NCBI GenBank assembly: GCA_013398015.1
Contig: VZRR01010834.1
Span: 938,373 to 1,002,372, forward strand
Reading direction: 5' to 3'
DNA length: 64,000 bases
Source of the DNA: Oreocharis arfaki
Taxonomy: Eukaryota > Chordata > Aves > Passeriformes > Paramythiidae
Both the position numbers and the translations under genes were made by a program. Each line of letters begins with the position of its first letter. Positions within the stretch are counted from its first letter, which is position 1. Below are positions 1-14,000 of this stretch, one piece after another. The notes under the pieces are model-generated. The model was not told the origin of the DNA, made no database searches, and was given only the letters and a program-made list of their open reading frames with translations.

Positions 1-3000
1 AGACTCCTGAGTGTAGTTCAAGAATTCATCCAATAATGTATTTATTCTGAAAGATATGTCAATAGCCAACCTATGACACATTAACCAAAGGCAAAACTAG
101 TAAAGATAAACTTTAAAGATAAACAATAAACTTTAGCTTAGTGTTAGTAGAACTAGTCAGAAACTAACACACATTTTTTCATGGGGAGAAAACCAACATT
201 GTTACCTCTCATTACAATGACTTTTAAACTAGTTGATATAAGTTTGCATTTTTGTAAAGAAAGCATTTTTTGAAAGATATGAATGAATAGTTTTGCTTTC
301 AGGAAAAGTTTAGGACAGACTAACTTCTGCAAGGCAAACACTGGCCCAAGTCTTCTGTGACACACACTATCTTTCACTGTGTGTGTACTCAGAGCTAAGA
401 ATAATATAGATCCTTAACTGGTACATCTTGCTTCTGCCACAGTAATGATAGCAGAATCAACAACAATTAGTTGTACCATGGCTTACCTGTTGCCCTGATC
501 TGAGTGATGACCTGGAGGTACATGCAGAAACTCCACTAATTGAAAAATAATCCTGTAAAGTTTACCTTTGTGATAGACTTGCCAGCTCCATTTTGAACAC
601 ATTTAAACTAGTTTGTAATCATCCTTCTGGCACCAAATTCTGCTAAGTTTTTTTGAGCTAGTTGTAAGCCAATTTATATGTAGATATAGTGTGTGATTTA
701 AAATCAATTTTAATTGAACCAATTTTTATCAATAAACGAATGTATAAAAGTCCTGTCTAACTGGAGAAAAAAATAATCCTAGAGTTTAAAGTGTCAGCAT
801 TTAAAGGTGGTCTGTAAGTCAAATTATAAAGGCAAGGATAAGAGAAACTTGTACTATTATTTTACATGTCAATTTAAATGGAAGATTTTATGTAAAATTA
901 ACATTTCCAGTGAAATCCCTCTGAACCACACCCATTCTGAAATACAGTACTTGATTATAAGTTGTTTTGGTTTTAGTACTCGTTGAAAGATTACATCTCC
1001 TTTAGGTCTCTGTATACTCCTTTGCTAACACTACTGACAGCTCTTTTTCATAGGTTAATCTCTGTAGAATTTGGGAGCTGGATTTTTCATCCACTGGTTT
1101 GGTACATACTGCATATACAGATCCCTGCACTTCTTTTTGAAAGCATCCTGAAGAGGACTCAAAATAGGGCAGAGTGCATGGTAATCCAGAAATAATCTGG
1201 TACTGTTTTATATATCTGCACTGCTGGGAAATGAAATAATGCTAATTTAGCCTCTTCGAAGGCATGTAAATTTTAAAGATCAGAGACAAATTTGTAACAG
1301 AAAAGAATATATTTACTTTATTAAAACAGATTTAGAACACATTTGAACTATATGGAAAAAACAGTCAAATGTGTTCATCAAGTAAGATACTCCCACACCC
1401 CTTCAGTGTTCCAGCTACTTTATGGAGCTGATGGCTTGGCTCCCCTCCAGCACCCATGCATACTTCATGTCATTAGATGCATGAGTCACTCTGCTCTGCT
1501 GTAGAGCTGCTAAATGTGGTGCCACAAATGTTGATTTGAGAAATGGATGAGCCCTTGAGTCATTTTTCAGTATAACCGGTGTTTTAAGGAAAGGCCTTCT
1601 AGCAAGCTTGTTATATATACTCCACAGGACAATGGAGCTGTATTTTATATCATAGCAATGAAAATAAACATGGATAGTGGTGGTGAGAGAAAAGCTAAAG
1701 TCTCAGGGAAGGAGGGAGCATCTATTAAGGACAGATACTCTATGCAAAAGTAGTATGTAATAAACCTTACAGACTAAATACCAGTTTCCATTTTATCCAC
1801 CACTGTAACATATCACTTAAATGCAAATTAGAAAAGTAACTTATAGTGTCAGTGTTTTTACCCTGTTTTTGTACAGGCACAGTTAATTTGTTGGCAGAAC
1901 ATTAGTCAGCTGATGAATACATTGTTTTATTCTTTTGCTCATGAGCAAGTGCACGTGACTAGATGTCTAAGAGTATATGTGTATAAAATTCAAAGGGAAG
2001 TTTAAATCCAACTGTGTTAATGGTAATCACTAATCTCCCTTTTTTTGGCCAATGGGTTCAGTGTTCTGGCAAAGGGTGTTTTTCTTGGATGAAGGGGAGG
2101 GAAAATAAAGCAGAAGAATTGAGATGCAGAACTAAACTCTTTAATTTGCTTGAGTAGTTGGCCTTTAAAACTCTTAAAATGTTTCAGCAAAGAATATTTT
2201 AAATGCCTCTACTTTTTGCATAGGTAACAGTCCCAGGTATATTCGGCCATTTATTTAGTAACTACTTCAGCTCTGTTTGCAACAGCATTCTTGCTGCAAA
2301 GAAGAGCTGTGACAGAATAATATTCATGCTTCCATTTTATATCAGTAAAACAAATGCATAATTTAGAATAATTTTCAGACATGCATACAAACATATTATT
2401 TCTTTGACATCTATTCTCATCTATTGGTTGACTTCATCCTCCTTTCTCTAAACTAGAAAAGATAAAGAGCAGACCTATGTTATAAGTCCTGTCTAAAAGC
2501 TAATACAGTGTGAGCAACTGGGGAGATACAAGATCAGCGCAGGTAAGGCCTGCATAAACAAATTAAGCTGTTTTCATATATTTAAGAGCACACAACGGAT
2601 GTATAAAGGCCTATCCTTCTTCGTTGCCATCTAGAAAATTTGGCATGCTTTATATGATGTATAATAGAGAAGTCCTATGACTATATTTCTGAATGTAAGA
2701 CTAGAATTTTTCTAAAGTGGAAAATGCTTTCTTCTCTGTCAGCAGTCAATAGCATTATATATATATATATTTAATTGCAACTGGAGAAGTGACAAATGAA
2801 TACAAACAACTTTTCTCTTCAGAGCAGTTGTTTAGAACAGGACTTCTTCAGGAAATAATTGCACTTGAAGGACTAAAGATGGATTCTTCTCATCTAAATT
2901 TAGCCAAATATGCAAGTTAAGCCTTTAGTCTAAGGTAGTCTTCCATGCTTCTACTGTGCATCATGGAGAGATGTGAGTGATTCACCATTCTTACCTTGGA

Positions 3001-6000
3001 CATACCACCTAAGGAGAATGGATTGCTTCCTATAGGCTCTCTGTTCACTTTGGAGAGAGTCCAAGTGACTGTCTTAAATTAGACATTCAATTTTAAGGTA
3101 GCTACAGCTGAGTAAAATGAGCCATGTGCTGCAGGAGGTGCTTTTCAAAGAAAAGTCATGGATTATGTTACATTATTTGTTAACAGCAACCCCAAATTTT
3201 CCCTAAAGGTTAAACTTAACCACTGTCATATTCACATACGTGCAGGAGTAACTTGTAGCACATTTTAAGCATTTCAAAATCTCTGTGACCATGTTGATCT
3301 CATAGTGATCAGACATACCTGGAGAGGTTGGAGACCAGGCAGCATTGTGGAGAGTGAGTTCCCTGGCCATGAAGCACACTGCTCTTATAGCTGTTTCATA
3401 AGTTGTGCTTTTAATTGTGGTGGAAACATATCTGCTATCAGCTGACTTGTTTGAAGGAGAGAGGAAAAGCAGTCTTTCGCATTTGAAGAGGAGCAGAGGT
3501 GAAATTCTGGGGTTTTGTGTGTTCTGAAAAATTTCCAAAACCAAGCTAGAGCTTCTGCTCAGTACTCATAAGCATATGGTAATTTTTACAGGATCACATT
3601 TAGAATTCCAACTTGGTGTGATGTGAAAGAGAAAAATTCAGTATTTGATATTGCTACCTCATTATAATAGCTTGACTTCAATAGCCTTCTGTTCAAAGAA
3701 GTGGAACAGAATAGGGTGTCAGAAACTACTTAGGACATCACTCAGCAATGTGCAGAAAATAAATTGAACAGCTCCTTATGCTGTATGCCTTCTTATACTT
3801 ACAGTTTTTTGAAATTCCTAAAGCAAAAGACCATTAATGGAAGAAGAACTTCAAGTTACCAGATCACTTCTTTTAAAAGGATATTGGAAAGATGGTTTAG
3901 ACAATGAAGCAGTATTTGGCTTGTCACTCTTGGATGGTAAAGATTAAAGACTTCACATGCTGCAAAGACATACTTCAAGTACCCAAGAATTTTTAGAAGT
4001 CTAAAGCAAAAGGCACCTACTCTTCTTCTGAGATTTTGAACCTGAAATCCATACTTCAAAGGAAGCATGTATGCTCAGCATCTATAATGGTCAGGCATTA
4101 AAGGATACAGCATTCTGGTTGACAGCTTAAGCAATGAGCTGTGGTGGTTTGGGAAGACAGGAACAGAATAAAAAAAGACAAGAGTATGGTTTTTCATTGC
4201 TATATGGATCACCATATCTATGTCCAACAAGAAGCTGCATTCTTTTAGCCAGTTGTACCTGTGTGTTGGATGGTTTTGACTCTGGTTATTTTCCTTCATC
4301 TGACTGTAAGGATTGTTACATCTCTAGGTAAGAAGAAAGTTAATTCTTTGGGAAAAGGAGCATCTCTTGGTTGCATTTGTATAATATGTGGTAGGATATT
4401 GTGGTCCATGACATTAAATCAATTACAGCAGTAGAGCTACATTAGTCACTGATGATAGCACCTGGATGATAAGAAAGTCAAGGAAACCAGCAAGACTCCA
4501 AAAGTCTAAATTAAGTGATGAGAGCATAAGCAAATGTCATTACTAAAAGGAAATGTTGTGATGGACAGGGTGAGATTCTACTTACTAGTCAATTACTGAC
4601 AGAATTTGATTGACATTCAAGTTTTCCTCTACTCTGACCAGTGCTTTTCAATCAATCACTACAGCAGTACCAAAGCCTTTCCACAGTTTGAAAGCTTATC
4701 ATTTAGGAGTGATGTTTAAAGGAATTTTTCTTTTTAAAAATGCTTTCCAATTTTTGTCAGCAAATGCAAATATCTTTACAACCAGTGCAGGTGTTTCTCT
4801 GGTCTGTGCTGTTCTCTGTGCTCTTGTCGCTGTCACATATCTCCAGATATTGAACACCTTTTTTCTCCCCCACCTTTTTCTAGAGATATTTAGAAACTTT
4901 ATTAAGAAAGAAATAATTTTTTACTTACACATTTTTTATAATTTCATAGGAGAGTCAAAAACAAACCACGAGGAAGTACAATGAATCGACAGGAAGTTCA
5001 TCGCACATTTGAATATGTTGCAATGTCTAAATATATGAATACTCATCTATTCTATACTCTAAATACTCTAAATATATGAATAGTCTAAATATATGATTAC
5101 GCAGCTCTCAGTGCACTAGAGACCCTGCCACCAAACACATGAAAACACTTTAAAAGCTAGGAGATGTGTGCAGAGCTTTCCATTCTTGCAGGCTTTTTCA
5201 CAAAATAGATCTAACTGTAAACCACAGCCTCTTGTGAAACAGCAACACCACAAAGGTTTGTTCTTCCTTGTATTTCACCAGAAGCTGTAACCACAAGTGC
5301 CAGCTGGCTACAGATGATACAGGAATTAATTTGTAAAGGAAGAAATGCAGCAAACTATCAAGAAAATACTTTTACAAAGTCACCTGTGGTGTTATTTCTG
5401 CTGTTGGGACTACCAGGTAACAAATATTATTTGTAGTGATATTTCACTCTGCTCTCAACCACAGCAAACCCTGACAGACCAGTAACCTTGAAACTTATTT
5501 ATTGCACACCAAGGCATGACCTGGGACTTTTAAAACACTTCTATTTACTGTCCTGTCTGTGAAAGGTCTCCCAACTTCTCCCTTCACTCTCTAGTATGTT
5601 TAATAAAGTGTTTGTGTTGCTTTTCTGCCAGTTCTAGGGCTTAAGTTTACCTGGTGGCTGATACATGTCTCTGTCTTCTGGTGGGAAATCAGTGTGACAG
5701 ATCCAGGAGAAAACAGACTCATTTCACCTCAGATTGATGTTTCTGAGTTTGGTTCCATCCTAATAAATCAGAAACTTAGTATGTATTCATCAAATACATT
5801 AATGAGTGTTTGAAATTTATTTACATATATTTTAGACAAACAAAATCTGGAAAATAATTTCCAGAAATATTTTCTTAGAAGTTTACATTACTTGTGCTTG
5901 TTTATGCAAGGTTTGATCATATAATAAGTGGACAATATTAAAACCTAAACATTTTTCTTGGTGCATCCATTTCAATCCATTTAAGATTCTTGTTCCTGAC

Positions 6001-7374
6001 AGAGATAGCTACTGTGTTTCAGAAAACAAAATAAAGATTTATACACACAGTTTGTTATGTCCTTCATTAAAAAACCCTCTATCTGAGCCTTTGGATACCA
6101 CCGCATGATAAAAATTGTTATGAGTTTTCACCTTGGAGACATCTCCTATTGAGTTCTACCCAGCAAAGATTTCAGCCAGAGGTGAGTGAAGTACTTCAAA
6201 CCTCAAAAACTGTGAAAATAGAGGAGACCTTGATGTATCAATGTGTGGAAGAAATTTCAAAGCTAACTTTGGAATTCTTACTTGAAAATTTAATTCTTGA
6301 AATGCCCTAGATGTAGATGATAAACTGCCTGTAAAGCTATTTCCCTGTGCTTATATCAAAAGGATAGCGTATCAGGTTTGTTTAGATTAAAAAAAAAAAT
6401 GGAAAAAAATAGGAGTGCTGTTTCATATTTTTGGTCACTTGATGGCACTAAACTAACACTGTATACATATTAATCACCAATAGCATAAGAATATTTCTGT
6501 GCCAGTGTGTTTTGTTTTTTTTTAAGGCTTGGCCTGATCAAAGTACTTTGTTTTGTTGAGGGCAGATTTCAGACACAATGGAGATTGAAAATAAACAAAC
6601 ATAAACCCAAGAAGCAGTAGTGAAATCTGGCTGACTGTGTTCCGTCTGTCTTGTTAAAGTTCATGACATACTACAAATATCATGATGGAATGGAATATGT
6701 AGCATTTCCAAGGAAAACAAAAGTCAGTTTTCCAATGTAGTACACCGAAGACTAAACCAAGCCTTCCAGTGTAAAATCTGAGGGAATTATCTGCAAACTT
6801 TGGACAGTGGCATTTCCACCAAAGTCTGTGGCCATCAGGCAGCCATCTTCATGAGGTAGAACATGTAGACATCCTGGACTTTTCCATATCTCAGTGTCTT
6901 TGGGGAAATTGCCAATATTTCAAGGCTAAATGTTGCGTTTATTGTGTGAATTAGAAGTGAAGCAGGGAGAGCTTTGCTTGGATGGTCTCAGTCGTGTACT
7001 AGAAAGCCTCTGCTGTGATACCTGTGTGAAGAAGGGATTGCAGGACCACTGTGTCTCTCAATGAAGGCATCTCCTCACAGACTGTCCAGCAAAATGTCTG
7101 TATTGTATTTATTTTTACTGAAATCTGAGAAATCCTCAGTTAAATGGATCTTTTGGGGGGACTTTTCAGGATCTAATAGAGTAGCAAGGGAGCATTTTTG
7201 TTAATTGTCAGAAGTTCCGATCTTTCAACATATTTTTGTCTTCTATGAAGGAAAGAAAACCAGAATTTTTTAAAATTTTCACAGATTACCAACCAGAAAT
7301 GCTTTTGCTGGATCAAAGAACATATTTTCTCCCAATAATGCTTTGTCTCTGAATGTTTTTAACTTCTTTTTCAT
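1..7374. other. Intergenic, no gene seen
   Basis: AT-rich DNA without a coding exon, RNA gene or transposon that I can recognise. The longest open frames (113 and 124 residues at 3203-3544 and 4610-4984) have no domain or codon signature. Contains a (TA)n run at 2755-2771, a small tandem repeat at 5026-5098 and A/T homopolymers near 6391 and 6513. Confidence 0.7.
5026..5098 (+). repeat. Small tandem repeat, TCTAAATATATGAATA-type unit
   Basis: The 16-mer TCTAAATATATGAATA occurs at 5026-5041 and 5067-5082; a third, diverged copy starts at 5084 and a partial copy (TCTAAATA) lies at 5058. Copies are separated by short unrelated spacers, so this is a decayed or newly forming minisatellite. Confidence 0.7.
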
Positions 7375-8225
7375 GAGGAAATTACTTGCATTTCAAAATC
7401 TCCAACTTAAGTTCTACCTGGACTTTGTCCTTTCTAATTTTCTCACTTCAGAACCTCATAACATCCTTGTAGTCCTCCTGAGTTGCCTGCCCCATCTTCC
7501 AAAGGTCATAAACTCTGGGTTTTTTTCTCAGTTCCAGCCAAAGCTCTCTGTCTGGTCAGGCTGGTCTCCTTCCCCACCATCTTGTCTTTTGGCACATGGG
7601 GACAGCCTGCTCCTGAGGCTTTAAGATTTCCTACTTGAAGAGTGTCCAACCTTCCTGGGCTTCTTTGCCCTTCAGGACTGCCCTTCAACCAGTCTCCTAT
7701 ACAGGCCAAAGTCTGCCTTCTGGAAGTCCAAGGTGGCAGTTCTGCTGGCCACTTTCCTTACTCTGAGAGCTGAAAACTTAATCGTTTTGTGAAATCTGTG
7801 CCCCAGGTGGCCTCCAGCCATCAAATCACCCAACAGTCCTTTTGTGTTCACAAGCCATAGGTCCAGTGAGGTGTTCCCTACGTGGCTCCCTCACCAGCTC
7901 TGTCAGGAACTTTTCTTCCACACGTTCCAGGACCTTCTGGATGGTTTCGTCTCTGCTGTGTTGTATTGCCAGCAGCCATCTGGTAAGTTGAATTTCCCCA
8001 TGAGAACAAGGACTAGCAGTTGTGAGACTTCTCCCAGCTGCTTACAGAATATTTCTTCTGCCTCTTCATCCTGATTCGCTTGTCTGTAACAGAGTCCCAC
8101 TAGGATATCTGCCTTGTTGGACTTCCCTCTGATTCTTACCCACAAACACCCAACCCTATCAGCACCATCATTAAGCTCTAGACAATCAAAACCTGTGCTA
8201 TATGTCTCCATTCTTACTACCTCTT
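7375..8225 (-). mobile_element. CR1 LINE fragment: ORF2 endonuclease to pre-RT region, inactivated
   Basis: Minus-strand translation gives the CR1 ORF2 apurinic-endonuclease sequence: DRVGCLWVRIRGKSNKADILVG, then CYRQANQDEEAEEIF and FNLPDGCW (7903-8211). Downstream it continues with interruptions through LTELVREPRRE, CHLGLPEGR-type sequence, AQEGWTLFK and QATQEDYKDVM, to EKIRKDKVQVELK near 7390. These are successive blocks of avian CR1 ORF2 between the endonuclease and reverse transcriptase. Several stop codons and frame changes separate the blocks, and the catalytic GDFN motif reads GKFN, so the copy is dead. Both ends are truncated. CR1 moves by target-primed reverse transcription; this is a genomic fossil. 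Confidence 0.93.
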
Positions 8226-8449
8226 ACATTCTCATCTATGTGCAGTGTGGGAAACTTGAATGGCACTCATCACGAAGGGCAGAAAGTCCATGATTTCACC
8301 ACTTCTGGAACAGTGGAGCATTTATCTGCGTATCTTTTCATTGTGTTGTGGTTTAACTGCTGCAGAGATAAGGCCGTGATGGACTTCACTTTCTCATATA
8401 CTCAATGGCTCCTATCTTCAATGATTCTGCAACTGCTGAGAAATAGATC
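8226..8449. other. Spacer between CR1 fragment and SINE
   Basis: About 220 nt of unique-looking sequence. It shows no clear CR1 similarity by eye, so the CR1 fragment and the SINE appear to be separate insertions. Confidence 0.5.
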
Positions 8450-8586
8450 GCAAATCTCAGGATATTCTGAGTTGAAAGGGGACCCACAGGGCTCATCAAG
8501 TCCAGCTCTGAAGTGAATGGCCGATACAGGGGCTGAACCAACAACCTCTGCGATATTAGCACCATGCTCTAACCAACTGAGCTAAA
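8450..8586 (-). mobile_element. tRNA-Ile-derived SINE with CR1 tail (TguSINE1-like)
   Basis: Read on the minus strand, 8586-8518 resembles tRNA-Ile(AAU). It has an intact A box TAGCTCAGTTGG (8584-8573), an anticodon loop CTAATAT with AAT at 8557-8555, and a decayed B box GGTTCAGCCC (8539-8530). The tRNA part is followed directly by a CR1 3' tail (CAGAGCTGGACTTGATGAG, then CCTGTGGGTCCCC, then CAACTCAG) ending near 8450. This head-plus-tail architecture is that of the passerine SINE family TguSINE1, which borrows CR1 machinery through its tail. The 5' end lacks the expected GGCCGG start and the B box is mutated, so it is not a functional tRNA gene and is probably transcriptionally dead. Confidence 0.9.
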
Positions 8587-10897
8587 TAAATATGGTATTT
8601 TCTGGGAGTTTTTTGGACTTTACAAAGAGTTCAATTAAATGGAAGATTTTCAGCTTTCTAGCCAGTGAATTCATTGTCACAATTTTGGTTGCATTTGTCA
8701 TCTCATGTGCTCTTAACCATGGTAAGCTTAAGGAGAGGAGTTGCAAAGCATTGAAGCGATTTCCACAGTATGCAAAGCCAATTTCAGCTCTCCTTTCTAC
8801 TCATGAAAGTTAATGGCTTTCCACAGGAGGTAAATGAGGACAAATTTGGCTTTCTTGGCTTAAAAAATACCTTGTTTTCATGGCTATCTGCACTAAATTT
8901 AATCCAACTACAACAAATGAATCTGTTCACAAAGTTGGATAAATGTGAGCTAAGCTAATACAAGCTATGTGAAAGTCACCCTGTTCTATGCAGTACCAGT
9001 CAAATTGTGTTTGAACTTTATATGAAAGTACAGAACTATTTATTAAAATCGTCTCAAAAATAGTAGATGAATGTGTAGTTTTCAGATGCGTGTCTATTTT
9101 TACGTGATAAATAAAATCATAGACTCTCAAATTTGAATTTGTAAGCTTGCTGCCAGAGAAGCAGAGAAATGAGGAAAAGCTCAAGAAACTGTCCTTTCGA
9201 TATCATACACTGTCATATAAGTTTTTCACTGTTACATTTCTTAGTCTCTTGTGCTCTGTATACGTGTGCTGGAATCACATAGCACAAACCCTAATTTTTT
9301 ATAGGCCTGGTAAAAAATGATCATAATTTTAATTGCATGTGAAGGTTTGGTTATGGTTGTATGTATGTAGCTCAGAAACTGCCCTCTCCTTATGTTGCTA
9401 TTTTTCAAATCATCTTTTCTTAATACAGCATAGATTGAGTTGGTTTTGCTCCTATAAATTTCTAAAGGGTTTTAAAAACATTGCAAACATTAATCAGTCT
9501 GTAAAAATTTTAACCAAAAATCTAGCATTCAATGGAAGAGCTGCTAGAGGGATTTTCAGGAGGACAGGCACAGGGAAACTTGGTAGGTCTGCCTGGCTGA
9601 AGGGTGACTGTGCTGCCTGAATGGCATGGGCACTGCTGCCTTGCCTCTCTGTCTTCATGCAACCTCGTGATGCCTGTTCAAACAATTTGGATACCATTTC
9701 TACCTGAATAAAATCGGATAAAATGCAGAGATGACTGTGACTCAACCAGAAACATTCCTGGAAGCTCCTAGGAAGACCTCTGCTGTCCACTCCACTGCTT
9801 ATCCCTTTTAGCCCTGATCAGCCTTTAGCTACCTAACAGGGCAGACTCATAGCTCTGCTGCACTCAGTTCTGTCTTCTTTCTTATAATTACATACACACA
9901 GCCATGCTAAGACATATACATCTGACAGATCTACAGCCTAACTCTTCCTTGCAGACAGTTTTAGGTATAGGACATCCTGTTTGGAGAATGTGCAAATGAA
10001 AACCTGAACCTTCCCTTCACAGAGTCTACTAATTTTCAAAAATTCACAGGCTATATTTTTAATTATAATAATTTAAATAAAGCATCAAGTTACAGACTAC
10101 AGACAAATTATAAGTACATGAGTACTGGAGGCTGAGTTCAATATAAAGAGAAAAAAAAATTGTGGAGCCAGATACTAAGCTAATGCAACTTGACATAGTT
10201 CCCTTAACATCAGTGGACTTCTTCTGATTTCCACAAACTGAGAATCTGGCCCATTAAAATTTAAAAATAAATCTACAAGCACCTACTAAATCTGACCTTT
10301 TTACTTTGAGGTATAAAGCAGACTTTTTATCCACAGGTCTGTACAGTCTTTGGTTAAAATCCACTGAAATTAAGAGATATTATTTTTGGCCACTGAGAAG
10401 TGCCAATATTGTTCCCTGAAAGAAGCAGAAACATGTTGTGATTTCAAAAGAAAAATTAATAGAATTTTTTTAAAAATAGTTTAAATAAAGAAGGCTATGG
10501 AGTTCAAATCAAGTGCATTCCTTCACCCCAAATTAACAGCTGTGTGCATGATGATCTGCTCAAAAAATCAGACTTAATTTAGCTGGCTTCCCTTTGCACT
10601 TAAGTGTGGTAAAAGGAGCAAAGACTTTCTTTCCCCTTGTTGTTAAATGCTCATGGTCCTTTTAATCTCTCAATTCCATTCCTGAATAATGTGTGAAATT
10701 TTGGAAAGACTTAGTCTTTAACAAAGAACTGCAGTTATAGTTGTGTGCGTTGCTGGTGCAGTACCTCGATGACAACTGTGCTCTCTCCAAAGGACGCCTT
10801 TGCAGCTTCTGTGCCTGTTGTACAAGGGGCCTGGGAGGCTGTGGGGTCCTGGAGGAGACCATGGTGGAGGGCAGACGGGCTCAAAGCCTCTCTAAAG
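8587..10897. other. Intergenic, no gene seen
   Basis: No transposon, exon or RNA gene recognised. Opposed short frames at 9333-9790 have no known domain. Confidence 0.65.
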
Positions 10898-11065
10898 GTT
10901 ATAGAATCACCGAATCATTTAGGTTGGAATGGACTCTTAAGATCATTGAGTGCAAGCATGTAACCTAACACTGCCAAGCCCACCACTGCTAAACCATGTC
11001 CTTGAGTGTCCTATCTACAAGTCTTTTAAATAACTCCAGAGGTGGAAACTCAAGTATATCCTAGC
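10898..11065 (-). mobile_element. CR1 LINE 3' end
   Basis: On the plus strand the reverse complement of a CR1 terminus is visible: TATAGAATCACCGAATCATT, then AGGTTGGAATGGACTCTTAAG, then a block equivalent to CACTGCTAAACCATGTCC...TCTTTTAAATAACTCCAGA. These are characteristic 3' UTR blocks of avian CR1, so the sense strand is minus. Diverged and 5'-truncated, ending near 11065. Confidence 0.9.
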
Positions 11066-14000
11066 AAATATTGTACAAGTAAAATGAACTGACTTGCCAG
11101 ACCATGAATCACAGATTGGGCATGTCTATAAGACCAAGCAGAGCCCCAGAATTCAGAGCTGAAAACTGGTGTGGCTTTCCAATTATTGTGGGTTAAACAT
11201 GACAAAATGGAAGTTTTGGTTTTCAGTCACCAGTGGAAATAGGAATAATTAGATCAAAATTAATGGCCTCATTTGGAAAACTGACCAGATGATGTACTCA
11301 CCCAAATAAATGCACACATCCGAATGCTGCACTCTTGAACCACTGGAAGCTATGGAAGTGTGTAACACACACCTGCCCAGCCACCTACCAGGAGTCATGG
11401 AGAAACTCGCACTCTGCTCAGCCACACTGCATGATTACTCAGTAGCCTGCTGAGTAATGATTTTGTCCTGTGCCAACTGGCGTGCTCTGCCATGAGACCA
11501 GAGTCAGATTTGGGGTTTGAGTCATTAAAGACCGTTCTCAAAATGGCAATGTGAACAAGAGTGACACAACTTGGCTCCCTCCACCCTCAGCCTCCTCCTT
11601 CCACAGTTCTGCCAAACTGTGCTAGCAGCTTTTTTACCTCAAACATATCGGCATATAAAATCCAAATTTTGCAACCCTAATTTTATTTTCATGCAGCAGA
11701 AGCATTGTTTTGGTAAGCTGCTGTGCCCTTCTGTATTACTGTGAACAGTGTGAGCACACACAAATATGATGATAATCATATGTTAGGGCCTCAGAGGTAC
11801 CACATTGGCCTGAGGGAGACCTGAAGGACAGGAGATGCCTGGTGTAGACAGGATCAGATCAGGCCACCTCACTCCAGAGCTAGAGAATGGTCCCTGAACA
11901 GGTATTATTTGGCAGTTCAGCCACAGTCACAGCCACTGCGGTGTCAGGGACAAATAATGGATGTTAGTGTTGCCAAGTAACATTTCTATGAACCAAAATG
12001 CCACCTGACAGAACATAGCAGGTACAAACATAGGAAAGGCCTTGATCCTACGCATGCTTTAGGTAAGCACATTAATGTAAAGACATAAAAATAAGCCATG
12101 ATGTCAAAATATAAATCTGGCATGCACTTTTCATTACAGTAATTCTTTAAAAAAGTATCCCTTTTAAAATAAAGTCCTAAATTTTTAACAAGCACCTCTC
12201 ATTGATATGCTGTATTATGCGTAGCAAACCAGAACCCAACAATAATAAAACCCCATGTTTTATTGGACAGAATGCATAATGCAAACTTTTCTGTCTAGAG
12301 ACATTCCTTTTTTCTCACTGGGATGAAGTAAGAATATGAATAATAAACTAGGTGGTAGCTGTAAGAGACCATTTCTTTCTTTCTTATGTAAGTTAGAAAG
12401 GAAAAAAAACCCAGGAAAAGCATCTTCCAACTGAGAGATGGCTATTTTTGAAAACATTAGGTAGGAGCACATTTAAGTCCAGGTATTCATTACTCAGCTA
12501 TGCTCACACAATTCTTATTGCCTTAAATGTGTATTTAGTGCTGATCTGTGCACTACAGATTCTAAATATTCATGTTCAGTTATTGAGAGTAAATATTCTT
12601 GAGACAGAAAGCTCAAGACCCACTATAGAAAATCCACTTCAAGCGTAGCTGGAAAAACATTAAAAATCCTGGGCCTGGAGAGACAGAAAACATCCCAGCA
12701 ACGAGAAATATGTATTCAGAATGGCCTTTAAATTTGTTTCCATTGTGATGGACATTCTAATCTAAAAGTCTAGATTTTCTTAGGAATTGGGAATCAATAT
12801 GAAACTATGGACCTGATCCTAATGGTACAATTTAGATGAAATGGTGTTGACATCAATACAGAGTGAAAGTCGCATTTTGTCAGTGCAAGGACAGAGGCGA
12901 AGGCTCACTAGATCTGTTAGACAACTGGTTTGGGCAATAATTTGGCTGCTTGCTACATGTGTATGTGTAAATGTGCTTAGAAAATGACGAAATTCTCTTT
13001 GACATTTTTGAGATGTTCTGCCACGTAGCACAAAACCTTTCTTAGGACTGCTGTCTGCTCTCTCCATCTGCAGCCCACAAACAGCATGGAATGTATATGG
13101 AAAAGTGTAGAGGGAAATTAAACTACCTAATACACTCTCTCCTCTTAGGGATAGATAAATAGGTCAATTTTAAAAAATATTAGCTCCTAAAGTTAGGCGT
13201 GTGCGTCATCTAATTTTAAGATTCTTAGTCTTGGTTCCCCCAATGAATTTGAGAAGAATCAGTGATACTGTCTAAGGATTAGGTGACTGATCCTTTATTC
13301 ACTGGATTTTTAAAAATGCAGACATGCTTCTCCACTGCAAGATGGCTCACTGTTTTGCAGATTAAGCATTCATAGCAGATTGTGCATTCCTAGCAGATTG
13401 CATTTGGCCTTCAGTTATTGACTACAAAAACTTGAAAGCAAGTGAGTTTACATATATAGGTTTAGCTAAAATAACAACAACGAAAAATCTTTCTTAATCC
13501 TGTACAAGGCAGTAAATGTTAACTTAGAAAATTTCCATTTGCCATATGGTCTTCAGGTGATTTGATGTAATTCAAAACAGGCATTCAGTAGCCTAATGGT
13601 TTTACTGCACCACAGATGTGTCATTCCCTTAAAATATATTTTTAGTTTGCTGCTCCGGCCTTGATTCTGCTGGCATTAGGAGCCCAATTACAGAAGCAAA
13701 GCAAATTCCAAATTCAGTCCACAAGGCTACATTATCAAAACCCTCTCCACTGGAAAAATATTCATGTCAGGCTTGAAATACCTTAATCATATTTCTCTTC
13801 ATTCCCCAACACAGTATATGAGGATATGATGTAGAAGAGCTAGAAGCTACTCAGGAAAAGCTTTTCCCTGTTTTGTCCAAGTCATTTCAGAGAGCTGTGG
13901 TTTGAGCCTGAGCTCAGGCTCAAGGGGTCGCAGTTTTAACATGATTATGCACATGCATGATTAGCACCCATACTCTAGTGCACATACTGCAGATTTTAAG

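Noticed and set aside
7903..8211. 102-residue minus-strand protein frame
   Set aside because: It is the CR1 ORF2 endonuclease fragment, not a host gene.
8518..8586. A possible tRNA-Ile gene
   Set aside because: The 5' acceptor arm is missing, the B box is mutated and it is fused to a CR1 tail: a SINE head, not a tRNA gene.
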